Below are positions 55,755-64,000 of a stretch of DNA of 64,000 bases, in pieces. The first letter of the stretch is position 1, and each line of letters opens with the position of its first letter. Both the position numbers and the translations under genes were made by a program. The stretch is from Duganella sp. OV510 (GTDB taxonomy: Bacteria > Pseudomonadota > Gammaproteobacteria > Burkholderiales > Burkholderiaceae_D): contig NZ_FNEQ01000003.1 of assembly GCF_900100205.1 (NCBI RefSeq), forward strand, positions 62,001 to 126,000. Direction: 5' to 3'. The notes under the pieces were generated by a model that had not been told where the DNA came from, did not search any database, and worked only from the letters and a program-made list of their open reading frames with translations.

Positions 55755-56885
55755 ATGCCTATCAAAATCAGCCAGCAGTTCGACGCTGGCGCCATCGAGG
55801 TGGTCCGCGCCGACGATCCGGCCGCCATCGACCTGAACATCCGCAAGGATTCCCACGCCGACATCACCCAGTGGTTCTACTACCGCGTACAGGGCGCGCA
55901 GGGCACGCCGCTGACGATGAACTTCCTCAACGCCGGCAGCGCCGCCTACCCGGACGGCTGGAAGGATTACCAGGCCGTCGCCAGCTACGACCGCGACAGC
56001 TGGTTCCGCGTGCCGACCTCCTACGATGGCAAGACCATGACCATCAACCACACGCCCGAGCACGACAGCGTCTACTACGCTTACTTCGAGCCGTATTCGT
56101 GGGAACGCCATCTGGCGCTGCTGGACAACGCCCAGCTGTCGCCGCTGGTCAAGCTGGAAGACCTGGGCAACACCATCGACGGCCGCGACCTGAACATGCT
56201 GGTCATCGGCGATCCGGAAGCGGAACAGAAAGTCTGGGTCATCGCCCGCCAGCACCCTGGCGAGACGATGGCCGAGTGGTTTGTCGAAGGTTTCGTCGAA
56301 GCGCTGCTCGATCCGGCCAATCCGTTCGGCCGCCAGTGTCTGAAGGAAGCCGTGTTCTACGTGGTGCCGAATATGAACCCGGACGGCTCGGTGCGCGGCA
56401 ACCTGCGCACCAACGCTGCCGGCGCCAACCTGAACCGCGAGTGGCTGAATCCGACCATGGAACGCAGCCCGGAAGTGTTCCTGGTCAAGCAGAAGATGCA
56501 CGAAACCGGCGTCGACCTGTGCCTGGACATCCACGGCGACGAGGGCCTGCCTTACGTGTTCGTGGCCGGCAGCGAGTCGCTGCCCAACTTCACGCCGGAT
56601 CAGGCGGAAGCGCAGCAGTACTTCATCGATAATTTCCTGATCGCCAGCCCGGACTTCCAGGACGAATTCGGCTACGGCGAAACACCGTACACGCCGGAAA
56701 CGCTGACCATGGGTTCGCCGCACATCACCCACGCCTTCGGCTGCCTGTCGCTGACGCTGGAAATGCCGTTCAAGGACAACGCCAACGATCCGGACCCGGA
56801 CACCGGCTGGAACGGCGCCCGCTCCGCCGAGCTGGGCAAGGCGATCCTGCAGCCTGTGCTGCAATCGCTGCTGGCGCAACAGTAA
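55755..56885 (+). CDS. M14-family carboxypeptidase (cytosolic carboxypeptidase-like)
   Basis: 376 aa without signal peptide. The N-terminal beta-sandwich (ITQWFYYRVQGAQGTPLTMNFLNAGSAAYPDGWKDYQAVASYDR) is followed by the M14 zinc site RQHPGETMAEWFVEG (HxxE), a third ligand in DLCLDIHGDEGLPYVF, and NPDGSVRGNLRTNAAGANLNREW. The glutamate region TLEMPFKDN closes the active site. It is the bacterial relative of eukaryotic CCP/AGBL enzymes. Its substrate is unknown. Confidence 0.92.
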   Translation: MPIKISQQFDAGAIEVVRADDPAAIDLNIRKDSHADITQWFYYRVQGAQGTPLTMNFLNAGSAAYPDGWKDYQAVASYDRDSWFRVPTSYDGKTMTINHTPEHDSVYYAYFEPYSWERHLALLDNAQLSPLVKLEDLGNTIDGRDLNMLVIGDPEAEQKVWVIARQHPGETMAEWFVEGFVEALLDPANPFGRQCLKEAVFYVVPNMNPDGSVRGNLRTNAAGANLNREWLNPTMERSPEVFLVKQKMHETGVDLCLDIHGDEGLPYVFVAGSESLPNFTPDQAEAQQYFIDNFLIASPDFQDEFGYGETPYTPETLTMGSPHITHAFGCLSLTLEMPFKDNANDPDPDTGWNGARSAELGKAILQPVLQSLLAQQ

Positions 56886-56893
56886 GCCACCAG

Positions 56894-56927
56894 TCCCTGC
56901 GGTGCCGCAAGGTGGCTGCCGCAGGGA
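56894..56927 (+). terminator. Hairpin after the M14 gene
   Basis: TCCCTGCGG pairs with CCGCAGGGA around a 16-base loop, nine bases after the stop. No T-run follows, so termination is uncertain. Confidence 0.4.
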
Positions 56928-56981
56928 AAAATACACTGGACCTCAGGCGGCGCATCCACGCGCCGCACCCGGAGGTCCATC

Positions 56982-58070
56982 ATGCATCCCTTCCTTGCCA
57001 CAAGGTACACCGCGCTGCTGCTCTGCGCCCTGCTGCCCGCCTGCAGCACGCCTTACCGGCCGCCCTTACTGCCACCAGCCCAATTTCCCGGCCTGATCGA
57101 TCTGGCCGCGCAGGCCTCGCCACACGTGGCCGATGTGCTGCTGGTGCACGGCATCTGCACCCACGACGCCAGCTGGGCCAACGAAGTGGTGCCGCAGCTC
57201 ACGCGGGCTGTACGCGACGCCACCGCGCGCCCGGTCCCGGCTCAGGCCGCCGCCTCTGGCACAGTGGAAATCGTGCCCAGCATCGTGGAGACGCCTGCCG
57301 GCCGCTTGCGCTTCGACGCGCTGATCTGGTCGCCGCTGACCACCGCCCTCAAGCGCCAGCTGTGCTACGACCAAAGCGACAAGTCCGCCATCTGCGCCGG
57401 CACTCCGCCCTATCCCTACCAGCGCGCCCGGCTGAACGCCCGCCTCAAGGATTATCTGATCGATGATTGCCTGCCGGACGCGCTGATCTATCAGGGTGTG
57501 GCGCGCGATAGCATCCAGCGGCACATGCGCGAGGCCATCCTGCAAGTGATGTCCGCCGCACCGGCTGAGACGCCGCTGGTGGTGATCTCGCACAGCATGG
57601 GCAGCAAGATCCTGTTCGACACGCTGCTGCGCATGACGGAGGAACCAGCAGATTCGCCAGCGCCACAGCTGGCCATGCAGGCGATCGACCGCATGCGCTT
57701 TCTGGTGATGGCCGCCAATCAGATCCCGCTGCTGTCGCTGGCCGATCAGCCTTTGCTTCCAACGGCAGAAGCGCGGCCAGACAGCCTGCAACTGCTGTTG
57801 CGCAAACGCCAAGGCAACCAGCGCCGCGCGCCGGACCGCAACCTGACGCTGCTTGCCTTCACCGATCCCAACGATCTGCTGTCGTTCACGCTCGACGAGC
57901 GCAAGTACGCGCAGGAAGGCGTCACTGTCTACAACATCCTGGTCTCCAACGCGCCGACATGGCTGGGCCTGCTGGAGCGGCCCGACGCTGCCCACCTCGA
58001 ATACCTGAGCAATCCCGACGTCGGCCGCCTCATCGCCTGCGGCCAGCCAATCAGCAGGCTATGTATCTGA
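56982..58070 (+). CDS. Lipoprotein alpha/beta-hydrolase-like protein
   Basis: 362 aa. A lipobox LLPAC after ALLLCA predicts a lipid-anchored protein. The start of the hydrolase fold is ADVLLVHGICTHDASW, the nucleophile elbow is VVISHSMGSKILFDTLL (G/H-x-S-x-G), and an acid is likely in LLAFTDPNDLLSF. No clear pathway partner is nearby. It could be an esterase or lipase of the cell envelope. Confidence 0.75.
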   Translation: MHPFLATRYTALLLCALLPACSTPYRPPLLPPAQFPGLIDLAAQASPHVADVLLVHGICTHDASWANEVVPQLTRAVRDATARPVPAQAAASGTVEIVPSIVETPAGRLRFDALIWSPLTTALKRQLCYDQSDKSAICAGTPPYPYQRARLNARLKDYLIDDCLPDALIYQGVARDSIQRHMREAILQVMSAAPAETPLVVISHSMGSKILFDTLLRMTEEPADSPAPQLAMQAIDRMRFLVMAANQIPLLSLADQPLLPTAEARPDSLQLLLRKRQGNQRRAPDRNLTLLAFTDPNDLLSFTLDERKYAQEGVTVYNILVSNAPTWLGLLERPDAAHLEYLSNPDVGRLIACGQPISRLCI

Positions 58071-58103
58071 GCATATACATAGGGTTTGTCCTTCACCGTC
58101 GAT

Positions 58104-58235
58104 GCCTATTTCTGCCTATTTTCGCCTATTGAATGCCTATTTTTTTTCGCTCTCACGTGGAACTCCCCTATGAGCGGCAAGGTCTAACAGTTACAAATGT
58201 AGGCAATCTTTAGGCAGAAATAGGCGGAAATAGGC
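58104..58235. promoter_or_regulatory. Eight-site heptamer array with exact dyad symmetry (operator of the RHH+RAMA-like gene)
   Basis: GCCTATT starts at 58104, 58114, 58124 and 58135. The inverted copies (AATAGGC and variants) end at 58204, 58215, 58225 and 58235. The spacings 10-10-11 and 11-10-10 mirror each other about 58169.5. Four sites are exact on the left; on the right two are exact (58219 and 58229) and the two inner ones vary. The last copy lies eight bases before the ATG. All sites fall on one face of the helix, as expected for cooperative binding of a ribbon-helix-helix protein. RNA would form a long stem. Confidence 0.8.
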
Positions 58236-58242
58236 AATCACC

Positions 58243-58674
58243 ATGGACACAACCCACCCTGTATATATGGAGCTATATTTTCAGATGCGTAAGCGCGAAG
58301 ATCTGCGCTCGCAGGAGGAAATCATGCTGATCGCGCTACGCGAATGGATGGCGCGAGAATACGGCCAGCCGACCGATCGCGGCTACCAATGGAAAGACCT
58401 GTTCCTGCCGCACGGCACAAGGCTGCGCATCATCCATCGCGGCCACGGCTACATGGCGCAAGTGGAGGGCAACTTGCTGATGGCCGACGGAAAAATAGTC
58501 ACTCCCAGCTCGTGGGCGACAGAAGTATGTGGCAGCGTGCGCAACGCCTGGCGCGACATCTGCGTCCGCCGCAATTACCGCGAACCGTGGACGCACGCCA
58601 GCGACTTGCGCGCTGGCGCCGCGCGTCACCCCGGCATCAACCGCCGACGGCGCGCCCGCCGCAGCACCGATTAA
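58243..58674 (+). CDS. Predicted RHH + RAMA-like domain protein (paralogue 2)
   Basis: 143 aa. Residues 7-42 (VYMELYFQMRKREDLRSQEE, then IMLIALREWM) may form strand-helix-helix. Residues 47-125 align with the protein at 19101: GYQWKDLFLPHGTRLR, YMAQVEGN, TPSSWATEVCGSVRNAW, and W-x-x-A-x-x-L. This is a RAMA-like block. The tail is basic (RRRRARRS). The start directly follows the heptamer array, suggesting autoregulation, and no classical SD is visible because the repeat occupies that place. The gene overlaps the convergent pmbA by four bases. Confidence 0.6.
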   Translation: MDTTHPVYMELYFQMRKREDLRSQEEIMLIALREWMAREYGQPTDRGYQWKDLFLPHGTRLRIIHRGHGYMAQVEGNLLMADGKIVTPSSWATEVCGSVRNAWRDICVRRNYREPWTHASDLRAGAARHPGINRRRRARRSTD

Positions 58675-60023
58675 GAACCGGCCACCACCATATTCTCGAT
58701 CAGGATCGAGCCGGTCTGCTTGGTGCCGCGCACCAGCACATCATTGCCGACCGCAACGATCTGCGCCAGCATATCCTTCATATTGCCAGCGATGGTGATC
58801 TCCTCCACCGGATACTGGATCACGCCATTCTCCACCCAGTAACCAGCCGCGCCGCGCGAATAATCGCCGGTCACATAATTGGTGCCCTGGCCCATCAGCT
58901 CAGTCACCAGCAGGCCGGTACCCATCTTGCGCAACATCCCGGCAAAATCATCGGCAGCCGTGGTCAGCGTCGACGTCAGCGACAGGTTATGCGAGCCGCC
59001 GGCATTGCCGGTGGTCTTCATGCCCAGCTTGCGCGCCGAATAGGTCGACAGGAAATAGCCCTGCACCACGCCATCCTTGACCACATCGCGCTTGACGGTA
59101 CGCACGCCCTCTTCGTCGAATGGCGCCGAACCAACGCCGCCGATCACATGCGGATCTTCATGAATCTGCACGTGGGCAGGCAACACCTGCTTGCCCAGCG
59201 TATCCAGCAGGAACGACGACTTGCGATACAGCGCACCGCCGGACGTGGCTTGCACAAACGCGCCCAGCAGGCCGGCCGCCAGCGGCGCCTCGAACAGTAC
59301 CGGGCAAGTGCGGGTATCGATGCTGCGCGCATTCAGGCGCGCCAGCGCGCGTTCCGCCGCATAGCGGCCGATCGACTCCGGCGTCGACATCTTCGACGCG
59401 TCACGCACCGACGAATACCAGTCGTCGCGCTGCATATGCTTGCCCTTGCCGGCAATCGGCGCCACCGACAGCGTGTGGCGCGAGAATGGATAACCGCCGA
59501 TAAAGCCGCGCGAATTGGCAGCGACAAAATGCGACTGCTGCACGTGCACGCCGGCGCCTTCCGAATTGGTCACGCGCGGGTCAACGGCAAATGCCGCCGC
59601 CTCGGCGCGCTGCGCCAGCGCCACCGCGTCGGCGGTCGAGATATCCCATGGATAGAACAGCTGCAAATCGCGCGGATCCATCTCCAGCTGGTCGGCATCG
59701 GCCAGGCCGGCGCAGTCGTCATCGGCGGTGAAGCGCGCGATGTTGTAGGCCGCCTCGACCGTGGCTTGCAGCGCCGCCGGCGAAAAGTCCGAGGTCGACG
59801 CATTGCCGCGCCGCTGGCCGATGAACACGGTCACGCCCATGCCCTTGTCCTTGTTCTGCTCGATGGTCTCGATCTGGCTCTTGCGCACCGACACCGACAG
59901 GCCGCTGCCCTCGCTGATTTCGACGGCGCAATCGGTGCCGCCCTGGGCTTTGGCATAGCCCAGCACATCACGCGCGAGCTGCTTCAACTGGTCCTGGGTG
60001 TGGGTAAAGTGGGTATTGCTCAT
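58671..60023 (-). CDS. pmbA: Metalloprotease PmbA (TldE)
   Basis: 450 aa. TldD/PmbA family signatures include EISEGSGLSVSVRKSQIETIEQNKDKGMGVTVFIG, TSDFSPAALQATVEAAY and GAAGYWVENGVIQYPVEEITIAGN. With TldD it degrades modified peptides and antitoxins. ATG at 60023 (MSNTHFTHTQDQLKQLA) fits the family. It is divergent from yjgA, the usual pairing. Confidence 0.96.
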   Translation of the reverse strand: MSNTHFTHTQDQLKQLARDVLGYAKAQGGTDCAVEISEGSGLSVSVRKSQIETIEQNKDKGMGVTVFIGQRRGNASTSDFSPAALQATVEAAYNIARFTADDDCAGLADADQLEMDPRDLQLFYPWDISTADAVALAQRAEAAAFAVDPRVTNSEGAGVHVQQSHFVAANSRGFIGGYPFSRHTLSVAPIAGKGKHMQRDDWYSSVRDASKMSTPESIGRYAAERALARLNARSIDTRTCPVLFEAPLAAGLLGAFVQATSGGALYRKSSFLLDTLGKQVLPAHVQIHEDPHVIGGVGSAPFDEEGVRTVKRDVVKDGVVQGYFLSTYSARKLGMKTTGNAGGSHNLSLTSTLTTAADDFAGMLRKMGTGLLVTELMGQGTNYVTGDYSRGAAGYWVENGVIQYPVEEITIAGNMKDMLAQIVAVGNDVLVRGTKQTGSILIENMVVAGS

Positions 60024-60117
60024 GGGCTGTTTTCTTCGGGTGGGCGCTAAAACAGTTATCATAGCAGTCGTTTACAGTTTAAGGGCGCAGCCAAGCGCCC
60101 GCAGAAAAGTTAATATT

Positions 60118-60729
60118 ATGGTAAATCCCAACCGCAGCACCGGCGGCGTAGGCTTCAGCTCGGCCGAATTCGAAGACGAATACGAGCGCCCGTCCAAATC
60201 CGAGGCCAAGCGCCAGTCCAACGCCCTGCAAAAGCTGGGCGAGGCGCTGGTCGAGGCGCCGCGCGACCGCGTCAAAAAAGTGCCGATGCCGGAAGACGTG
60301 CTGGAAGCCATCCTGGAATGCCAGAAAATCACCAACCACGAAGGCCGCCGCCGCCAGATGCAGTTTGTCGGCAAGAAAATGCGCACGCTGGATGAAAACG
60401 AAGTGGCGCTGATCCAGAAAGCCATCGACGGCTGGAAAGGCGCCTCCAAGGCCGAAACCTCGGCCATGCACGCGCTGGAACGCCGCCGCGAGAAACTGCT
60501 GGCCGACGACAACGCCCTGACCGCGCTGCTGTCCGAGCATCCGGAACTGGACGTGCAGCACCTGCGCACGCTGATCCGCAACGCCCGCAAGGAACAGGCC
60601 GAGAACAAGCCGCCGAAAGCCTACCGCGAAATCTTCCAGATCCTCAAGCAGCTGGCAGCCGACAAGCGCAAGGCCGCCGGCGCCGACGAGGCCGACGCTG
60701 ACGCCGACAGCGAAGAAGATGACGAGTAA
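60118..60729 (+). CDS. yjgA: DUF615 ribosome-associated protein YjgA (DarP)
   Basis: 203 aa, charged and helical: RPSKSEAKRQSNALQKLGEALV, KKVPMPEDVLEAILECQKIT and HEGRRRQMQFVGKKMR are typical of YjgA/DarP, which helps late 50S ribosomal subunit assembly. It ends with an acidic tail (ADADADSEEDDE). The start at 60118 (MVNPNRSTGG) has no strong SD (AAAAGTTAATATT). It overlaps mogA by 11 bases. Confidence 0.94.
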   Translation: MVNPNRSTGGVGFSSAEFEDEYERPSKSEAKRQSNALQKLGEALVEAPRDRVKKVPMPEDVLEAILECQKITNHEGRRRQMQFVGKKMRTLDENEVALIQKAIDGWKGASKAETSAMHALERRREKLLADDNALTALLSEHPELDVQHLRTLIRNARKEQAENKPPKAYREIFQILKQLAADKRKAAGADEADADADSEEDDE

Positions 60730-61354
60730 GGCCACGCCGGCCGGCGCTGCCGAAGCGCCGCTGCTGGTCGGCCTGGTGTCGATCTCCGACCGCGCCAGCG
60801 GCGGCGTCTACCAGGACCAGGGCCTGCCGGCGCTGCAGGACTGGCTGGCGCGCGCGCTAAGCACGCCGTTCCGCGTCGAAACCCGGCTGATCGCCGACGA
60901 GCAGCCGCAGATCGAAGCCACGCTGACCGAGCTGGCCGACGTCGCCCGCTGCCACCTGATCCTGACCACCGGCGGCACCGGCCCGTCGCGCCGCGACGTC
61001 ACGCCGGAAGCCACCAAGGCGGTCGGCAGCAAGGAAATGCCCGGCTTCGGCGAACAGATGCGCCAGATCAGCCTGCACTTCGTGCCAACCGCCATCCTGT
61101 CGCGCCAGACCGCCGTGATCCGTGAAATCGACGGCCACGCCGCGCTGATCCTGAATCTGCCGGGCCAGCCGAAAGCCATCGCCGAAACGCTGGGCGGCCT
61201 CAAGGACGCCGACGGCAACACGCTGGTTGGCGGCATCTTTGCCGCCGTGCCCTACTGCATCGACCTGATCGGCGGTCCCTATATGGAAACCGAGCCGGCC
61301 GTGTGCAAGGCCTTCCGCCCGAAATCCGCCATCCGTCCCCAAGCGCAAGGATAA
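60719..61354 (+). CDS. mogA: Molybdopterin adenylyltransferase MogA
   Basis: 211 aa. Motifs LVSISDRASGGVYQDQG, LILTTGGTGPSRRDVTPEAT and LILNLPGQPKAIAETL are diagnostic. It adenylylates molybdopterin before Mo insertion. The ATG lies inside the end of yjgA (11-base overlap), so translation is coupled. Confidence 0.96.
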   Translation: MTSKATPAGAAEAPLLVGLVSISDRASGGVYQDQGLPALQDWLARALSTPFRVETRLIADEQPQIEATLTELADVARCHLILTTGGTGPSRRDVTPEATKAVGSKEMPGFGEQMRQISLHFVPTAILSRQTAVIREIDGHAALILNLPGQPKAIAETLGGLKDADGNTLVGGIFAAVPYCIDLIGGPYMETEPAVCKAFRPKSAIRPQAQG

Positions 61355-61362
61355 ATACAAGC

Positions 61363-62028
61363 ATGAGCCTGCTGCAAACCATCGAAAAAGAAACCGGCGC
61401 CAACCCGAGCGTCGCCGTCATCTGGATGCACGGCCTGGGCGCCGACGCCAACGACTTCGTGCCGATGCTGCGCGAGCTCGACCTGGCCGGCCTGCCGCCG
61501 ATCCGCTTCATCTTCCCGAACGCGGAAACCATGCCGGTCACCATCAACGGCGGCTATGTGATGCGCGCCTGGTACGACATCGCCGTGACCGACCTCGGCC
61601 GCCAGGAAGACGAAGCCGGCCTGCGCGCCTCGCAGCTGAAGGTGGAAGCGCTGATCGCCCGTGAAAACGCGCGCGGCATCCCGAATGAACGCATCATCCT
61701 GGCCGGCTTCTCGCAAGGCTGCGCGATGACGCTGCAAACCGGCCTGCGCCAGAAAACCCCGCTGGCAGGCCTGATGTGCCTGTCCGGCTACGTGCCGATC
61801 GCCGACAAGGCCGCCGCCGAACACACGCCGGAAAGCAAGGCCACGCCGATCTTCCTGGTGCACGGCCGCATGGACCCGGTGATCCCGATCGCCCGCGCCA
61901 CCGCCTCGCGCGACCTGCTGGTGGGCTGGGGCTACAACGTCGAATGGCATGAATACGCGATGCAGCACTCGCTGTGCCAGGAAGAAGTCGACCACATCAG
62001 CGCCTGGCTGAAGCGCATCCTAGCGTAG
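61363..62028 (+). CDS. Phospholipase/carboxylesterase family serine hydrolase
   Basis: 221 aa. Motifs are VIWMHGLGADANDFVPMLREL, the nucleophile in ILAGFSQGCAMTLQT, the Asp in LVHGRMDPVIP, and the His near EWHEYAMQHSLCQEE. It belongs to the YpfH/APT1-like family that hydrolyses short acyl esters. It lies eight bases behind mogA in the same operon. Confidence 0.93.
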   Translation: MSLLQTIEKETGANPSVAVIWMHGLGADANDFVPMLRELDLAGLPPIRFIFPNAETMPVTINGGYVMRAWYDIAVTDLGRQEDEAGLRASQLKVEALIARENARGIPNERIILAGFSQGCAMTLQTGLRQKTPLAGLMCLSGYVPIADKAAAEHTPESKATPIFLVHGRMDPVIPIARATASRDLLVGWGYNVEWHEYAMQHSLCQEEVDHISAWLKRILA

Positions 62029-62073
62029 CGCCCCGCCCCGCAAGGCGGCGCCTTACCGGGTCAAAAGCGCGTC

Positions 62074-62640
62074 TCAATCCGGCAGCGGCGGCGCGCTGGA
62101 CGGCGGCACGGCCGTCTGCGCCGCGTTCATCACCATCGCCAGCAACGTGTAGTAGCCGTTGATACCCATCAGGTCCACCACGCCCTGCTCGCCAAAAGCC
62201 GCCAGCGCCGCCGCATAAGTCGCATCGTCGACCCGCTGGCGCTGATGCAGCTGCACGCAGAAATCGTGTACCAGCGCCTCGTCCGCCAACAAGCCCTCTG
62301 GCCGCCGTCGCGCCGCAATCGCCGCAATCACCGCATCGCTGATGCCGTCATCGCGCGCGATCGGCGCATGGATCGCCCATTCCACCTGCTGGCTCCAGTG
62401 CCGCGCCGTCACCAGGATCGCCAGCTCGGTCAGGCGTGTGCCGATGGCGCTGCGGTAGCGCAGGTACTCGCCCATGCGCTGCGCCGCCGCCATCAGCTCC
62501 GGCGAGCGTATCAGCGGCACGAACGGCCCGTACAGCGCCCCGCGCGGCCCATCGATCACCGCCTGCGCCGCCACCTGCTGGCTGGCGCTCATCTGCGCAA
62601 ATGGCAACGGCCCCAGCCGGTCCTCACCACGATCACCCAT
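62074..62640 (-). CDS. Carboxymuconolactone decarboxylase-like protein
   Basis: 188 aa. The AhpD-like core has RLTELAILVTARHWSQQVEWAIHAPIARDDG, in which the usual Cys of AhpD is absent, and a C-terminal FGEQGVVDLMGINGYYTLLAMVMNA. Such proteins decarboxylate or are of unknown role. ATG at 62640 is preceded by GGGAGGCGG. It is convergent with the esterase and divergent from the aminotransferase, 98 bases away. Confidence 0.88.
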   Translation of the reverse strand: MGDRGEDRLGPLPFAQMSASQQVAAQAVIDGPRGALYGPFVPLIRSPELMAAAQRMGEYLRYRSAIGTRLTELAILVTARHWSQQVEWAIHAPIARDDGISDAVIAAIAARRRPEGLLADEALVHDFCVQLHQRQRVDDATYAAALAAFGEQGVVDLMGINGYYTLLAMVMNAAQTAVPPSSAPPLPD

Positions 62641-62738
62641 GCCGCCTCCCTGAAAGACCTCATCATGGCATACATCAATAAGCCGCCGGCAAAACGCGGC
62701 TATCGTCGGCAGTCTGCCCCTCGCCACGAAAGGACGCC

Positions 62739-64000
62739 ATGAGCCACCTCATCCACCGCAACCTGCGCCACGCGCCACCGCTCGCCGCCCACGCCGCCGG
62801 CATCACCATCACCGACAGCGCCGGCCGCAGCTACCTCGATGCCAGCGGCGGCGCCGCCGTCTCCTCGCTCGGCCACGCCCATCCCGACGTGCTGGCCGCG
62901 ATGCACGCACAGATCGACCGCAACGCCTACACCCACACCGCCTTCTTCAGCAGCGACGCCGCCGAACAACTGGCCGCCCGCCTGGCCGCCGACGCCCCTG
63001 GCGACCTCGATCAGGTCTACCTGGTCAGCGGCGGCTCGGAAGCGATGGAGAGCGCGCTCAAGCTGGCACGCCAGTACTGGGTGGAAGCCGGCCAGCCGCA
63101 GCGCAGCACCTTCCTCGCGCGCCGCCAGAGCTATCACGGCAACACGCTGGGCGCGCTGGCGGTCGGCGGCAACGCCTGGCGCCGCGCGCCGTTCGCGCCG
63201 CTGCTGATGGACGTGCCGCGCGTCGCCCCCTGCTACGAGTACCGCGACCGCGCCGACGGCCAGCGTCAGGACGACTACACCGCCGCCCTGCTGCATGAGC
63301 TGGAACAAGCCATCCTTGCTGCCGGCCCGGACACGCTGATCGGCTTCGTCGCCGAAACCGTGGTCGGCGCCACCGCCGGCGCGGTGCCGCCGACGCCCGG
63401 CTACTTCCGTGGCGTACGCGCGCTGTGCGATCAGTATGGGCTGCTGTTGATACTCGATGAAGTGATGTGCGGCATGGGCCGCAGCGGCACGCTGTACGCG
63501 TTTGAACAGGAGGACGTGCTACCCGACCTGGTGGTGCTGGGCAAGGGGCTGGGCGCCGGCTACCAGCCGATCGGCGCGGTACTGGCACGCGCGCCCATCG
63601 TGCAGCGCCTGCGCGACGGCAGCGGCGCCTTCCAGCACGGCCACACCTACATGGGCCACCCGGTGGCCGCTGCCGCCGCGCTGGCGGTGCAGGAGGTGAT
63701 CCGGCGCGATGGCCTTCTGCAGGCTGTCACCACGCGCGGCGCCGCGTTCACCGGCATGTTGCACGCCGCGCTGGACGAACACCGGCACGTCGGCGACATC
63801 CGTGGCTGCGGACTGCTGATTGGCTTGGAACTGGTGCGCGACCGCGCCAGCAAAGCGCCATTCGACCCGGCACTGGCGCTGCACGCCCGCATCAGGGAAG
63901 CAGCGATGGCGCGCGGCCTGATGGTCTACCCGATGGGCGGCACCATCGACGGCCGCCACGGCGACCACGTGCTGCTCGCCCCGCCCTTCATCACCACGGA
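62739..64000 (+). CDS. Class III PLP-dependent aminotransferase (3' cut by window)
   Basis: At least 420 codons are open to the window end. The start MSHLIHRNLRHAPPLAAHAAG at 62739 has AAAGGA upstream. Motifs: YLDASGGAAVSSLGHAHP, YLVSGGSEAMESALKLARQY, RRQSYHGNTLGALAVGG, LLILDEVMCGMGRSGTLYAFE (PLP-contacting Asp) and VLGKGLGAGYQPIGAV (Schiff-base Lys). It resembles omega-amino acid/diamino transaminases. The substrate is not decided by the sequence, and the C-terminus is outside the window. Confidence 0.92.
   Translation, partial: MSHLIHRNLRHAPPLAAHAAGITITDSAGRSYLDASGGAAVSSLGHAHPDVLAAMHAQIDRNAYTHTAFFSSDAAEQLAARLAADAPGDLDQVYLVSGGSEAMESALKLARQYWVEAGQPQRSTFLARRQSYHGNTLGALAVGGNAWRRAPFAPLLMDVPRVAPCYEYRDRADGQRQDDYTAALLHELEQAILAAGPDTLIGFVAETVVGATAGAVPPTPGYFRGVRALCDQYGLLLILDEVMCGMGRSGTLYAFEQEDVLPDLVVLGKGLGAGYQPIGAVLARAPIVQRLRDGSGAFQHGHTYMGHPVAAAAALAVQEVIRRDGLLQAVTTRGAAFTGMLHAALDEHRHVGDIRGCGLLIGLELVRDRASKAPFDPALALHARIREAAMARGLMVYPMGGTIDGRHGDHVLLAPPFITT

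Noticed and set aside
58104..58235. CRISPR-like array
   Set aside because: Units are 7 bases at 10-11 base spacing with mirror symmetry, not 24-37 base repeats with unique spacers, and no cas genes are near.

Overview
The window is GC-rich, densely coded chromosomal DNA. Gene content and gene neighbours (ffh, rppH-proS, parE-parC, pmbA/yjgA, a beta-proteobacterial kdpFABCDE operon, a full paa operon with paaX) point to a beta-proteobacterium of the Oxalobacteraceae type (Duganella/Massilia/Janthinobacterium-like). That placement is an inference from gene order and protein character, not from a search. I see no rRNA, tRNA, CRISPR array, transposase or prophage gene, and no gap above 300 bases is left unexplained.

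Layout. 1-8.5 kb: end of ffh, a histone-H1-like/SWIB protein, a lytic transglycosylase, proS, rppH, a DUF1841 protein, two c4-like cytochromes c, and a MoxR ATPase / GNAT / VWA (CoxE-like) operon. 8.5-17.1 kb: kdpE, D, C, B, A, F plus a 30-residue ORF in front of kdpF, with a good candidate KdpE operator. 17.2-20.9 kb: a DapA-family gene with a Gly-Ala repeat tail, a ParA-like protein without a P-loop, an RHH+RAMA-like protein, a TorF-type porin and an ACT-like small protein. 21-25.7 kb: topoisomerase IV (parE, parC). 25.8-36.2 kb: a Lys/Ala-rich exported protein, then a locus that looks dedicated to the storage polymer cyanophycin. It has a TonB-dependent receptor, two tandem exported cyanophycinases and an exported M64 metallopeptidase on the minus strand, and divergently a CphZ/AotO-like beta-Asp-Arg dipeptidase candidate with a YfcC-type permease. 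36.2-42.2 kb: a 79-aa protein, an acetyltransferase, argH, an exported M4 protease and an M24 peptidase. 42.3-55.6 kb: a 12-gene phenylacetate operon (paaABCDEGHIKJYZ) facing paaX; no paaF is present. 55.7-64 kb: a cytosolic-type M14 carboxypeptidase, a lipoprotein hydrolase, a second RHH+RAMA-like protein, pmbA, yjgA, mogA, a carboxylesterase, a carboxymuconolactone-decarboxylase-like protein and a class III aminotransferase cut by the window end.

Most interesting. (1) The cyanophycin locus: outer-membrane uptake, surface/periplasmic depolymerisation, cytoplasmic dipeptide cleavage and an inner-membrane permease in one divergent block. (2) Two paralogous stand-alone proteins, each a predicted ribbon-helix-helix domain joined to a RAMA-like domain. 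One is preceded by eight copies of the heptamer GCCTATT in exact dyad symmetry at helical spacing, the other by a perfect 13-bp inverted repeat. (3) Three very long palindromes sharing GGTCAGT...ACTGACC ends, all lying exactly between convergent genes. (4) Conserved enzymes carrying simple-sequence-encoded insertions or tails (KdpB, KdpD, DapA, ParC, PaaH, PaaD, the M4 protease).
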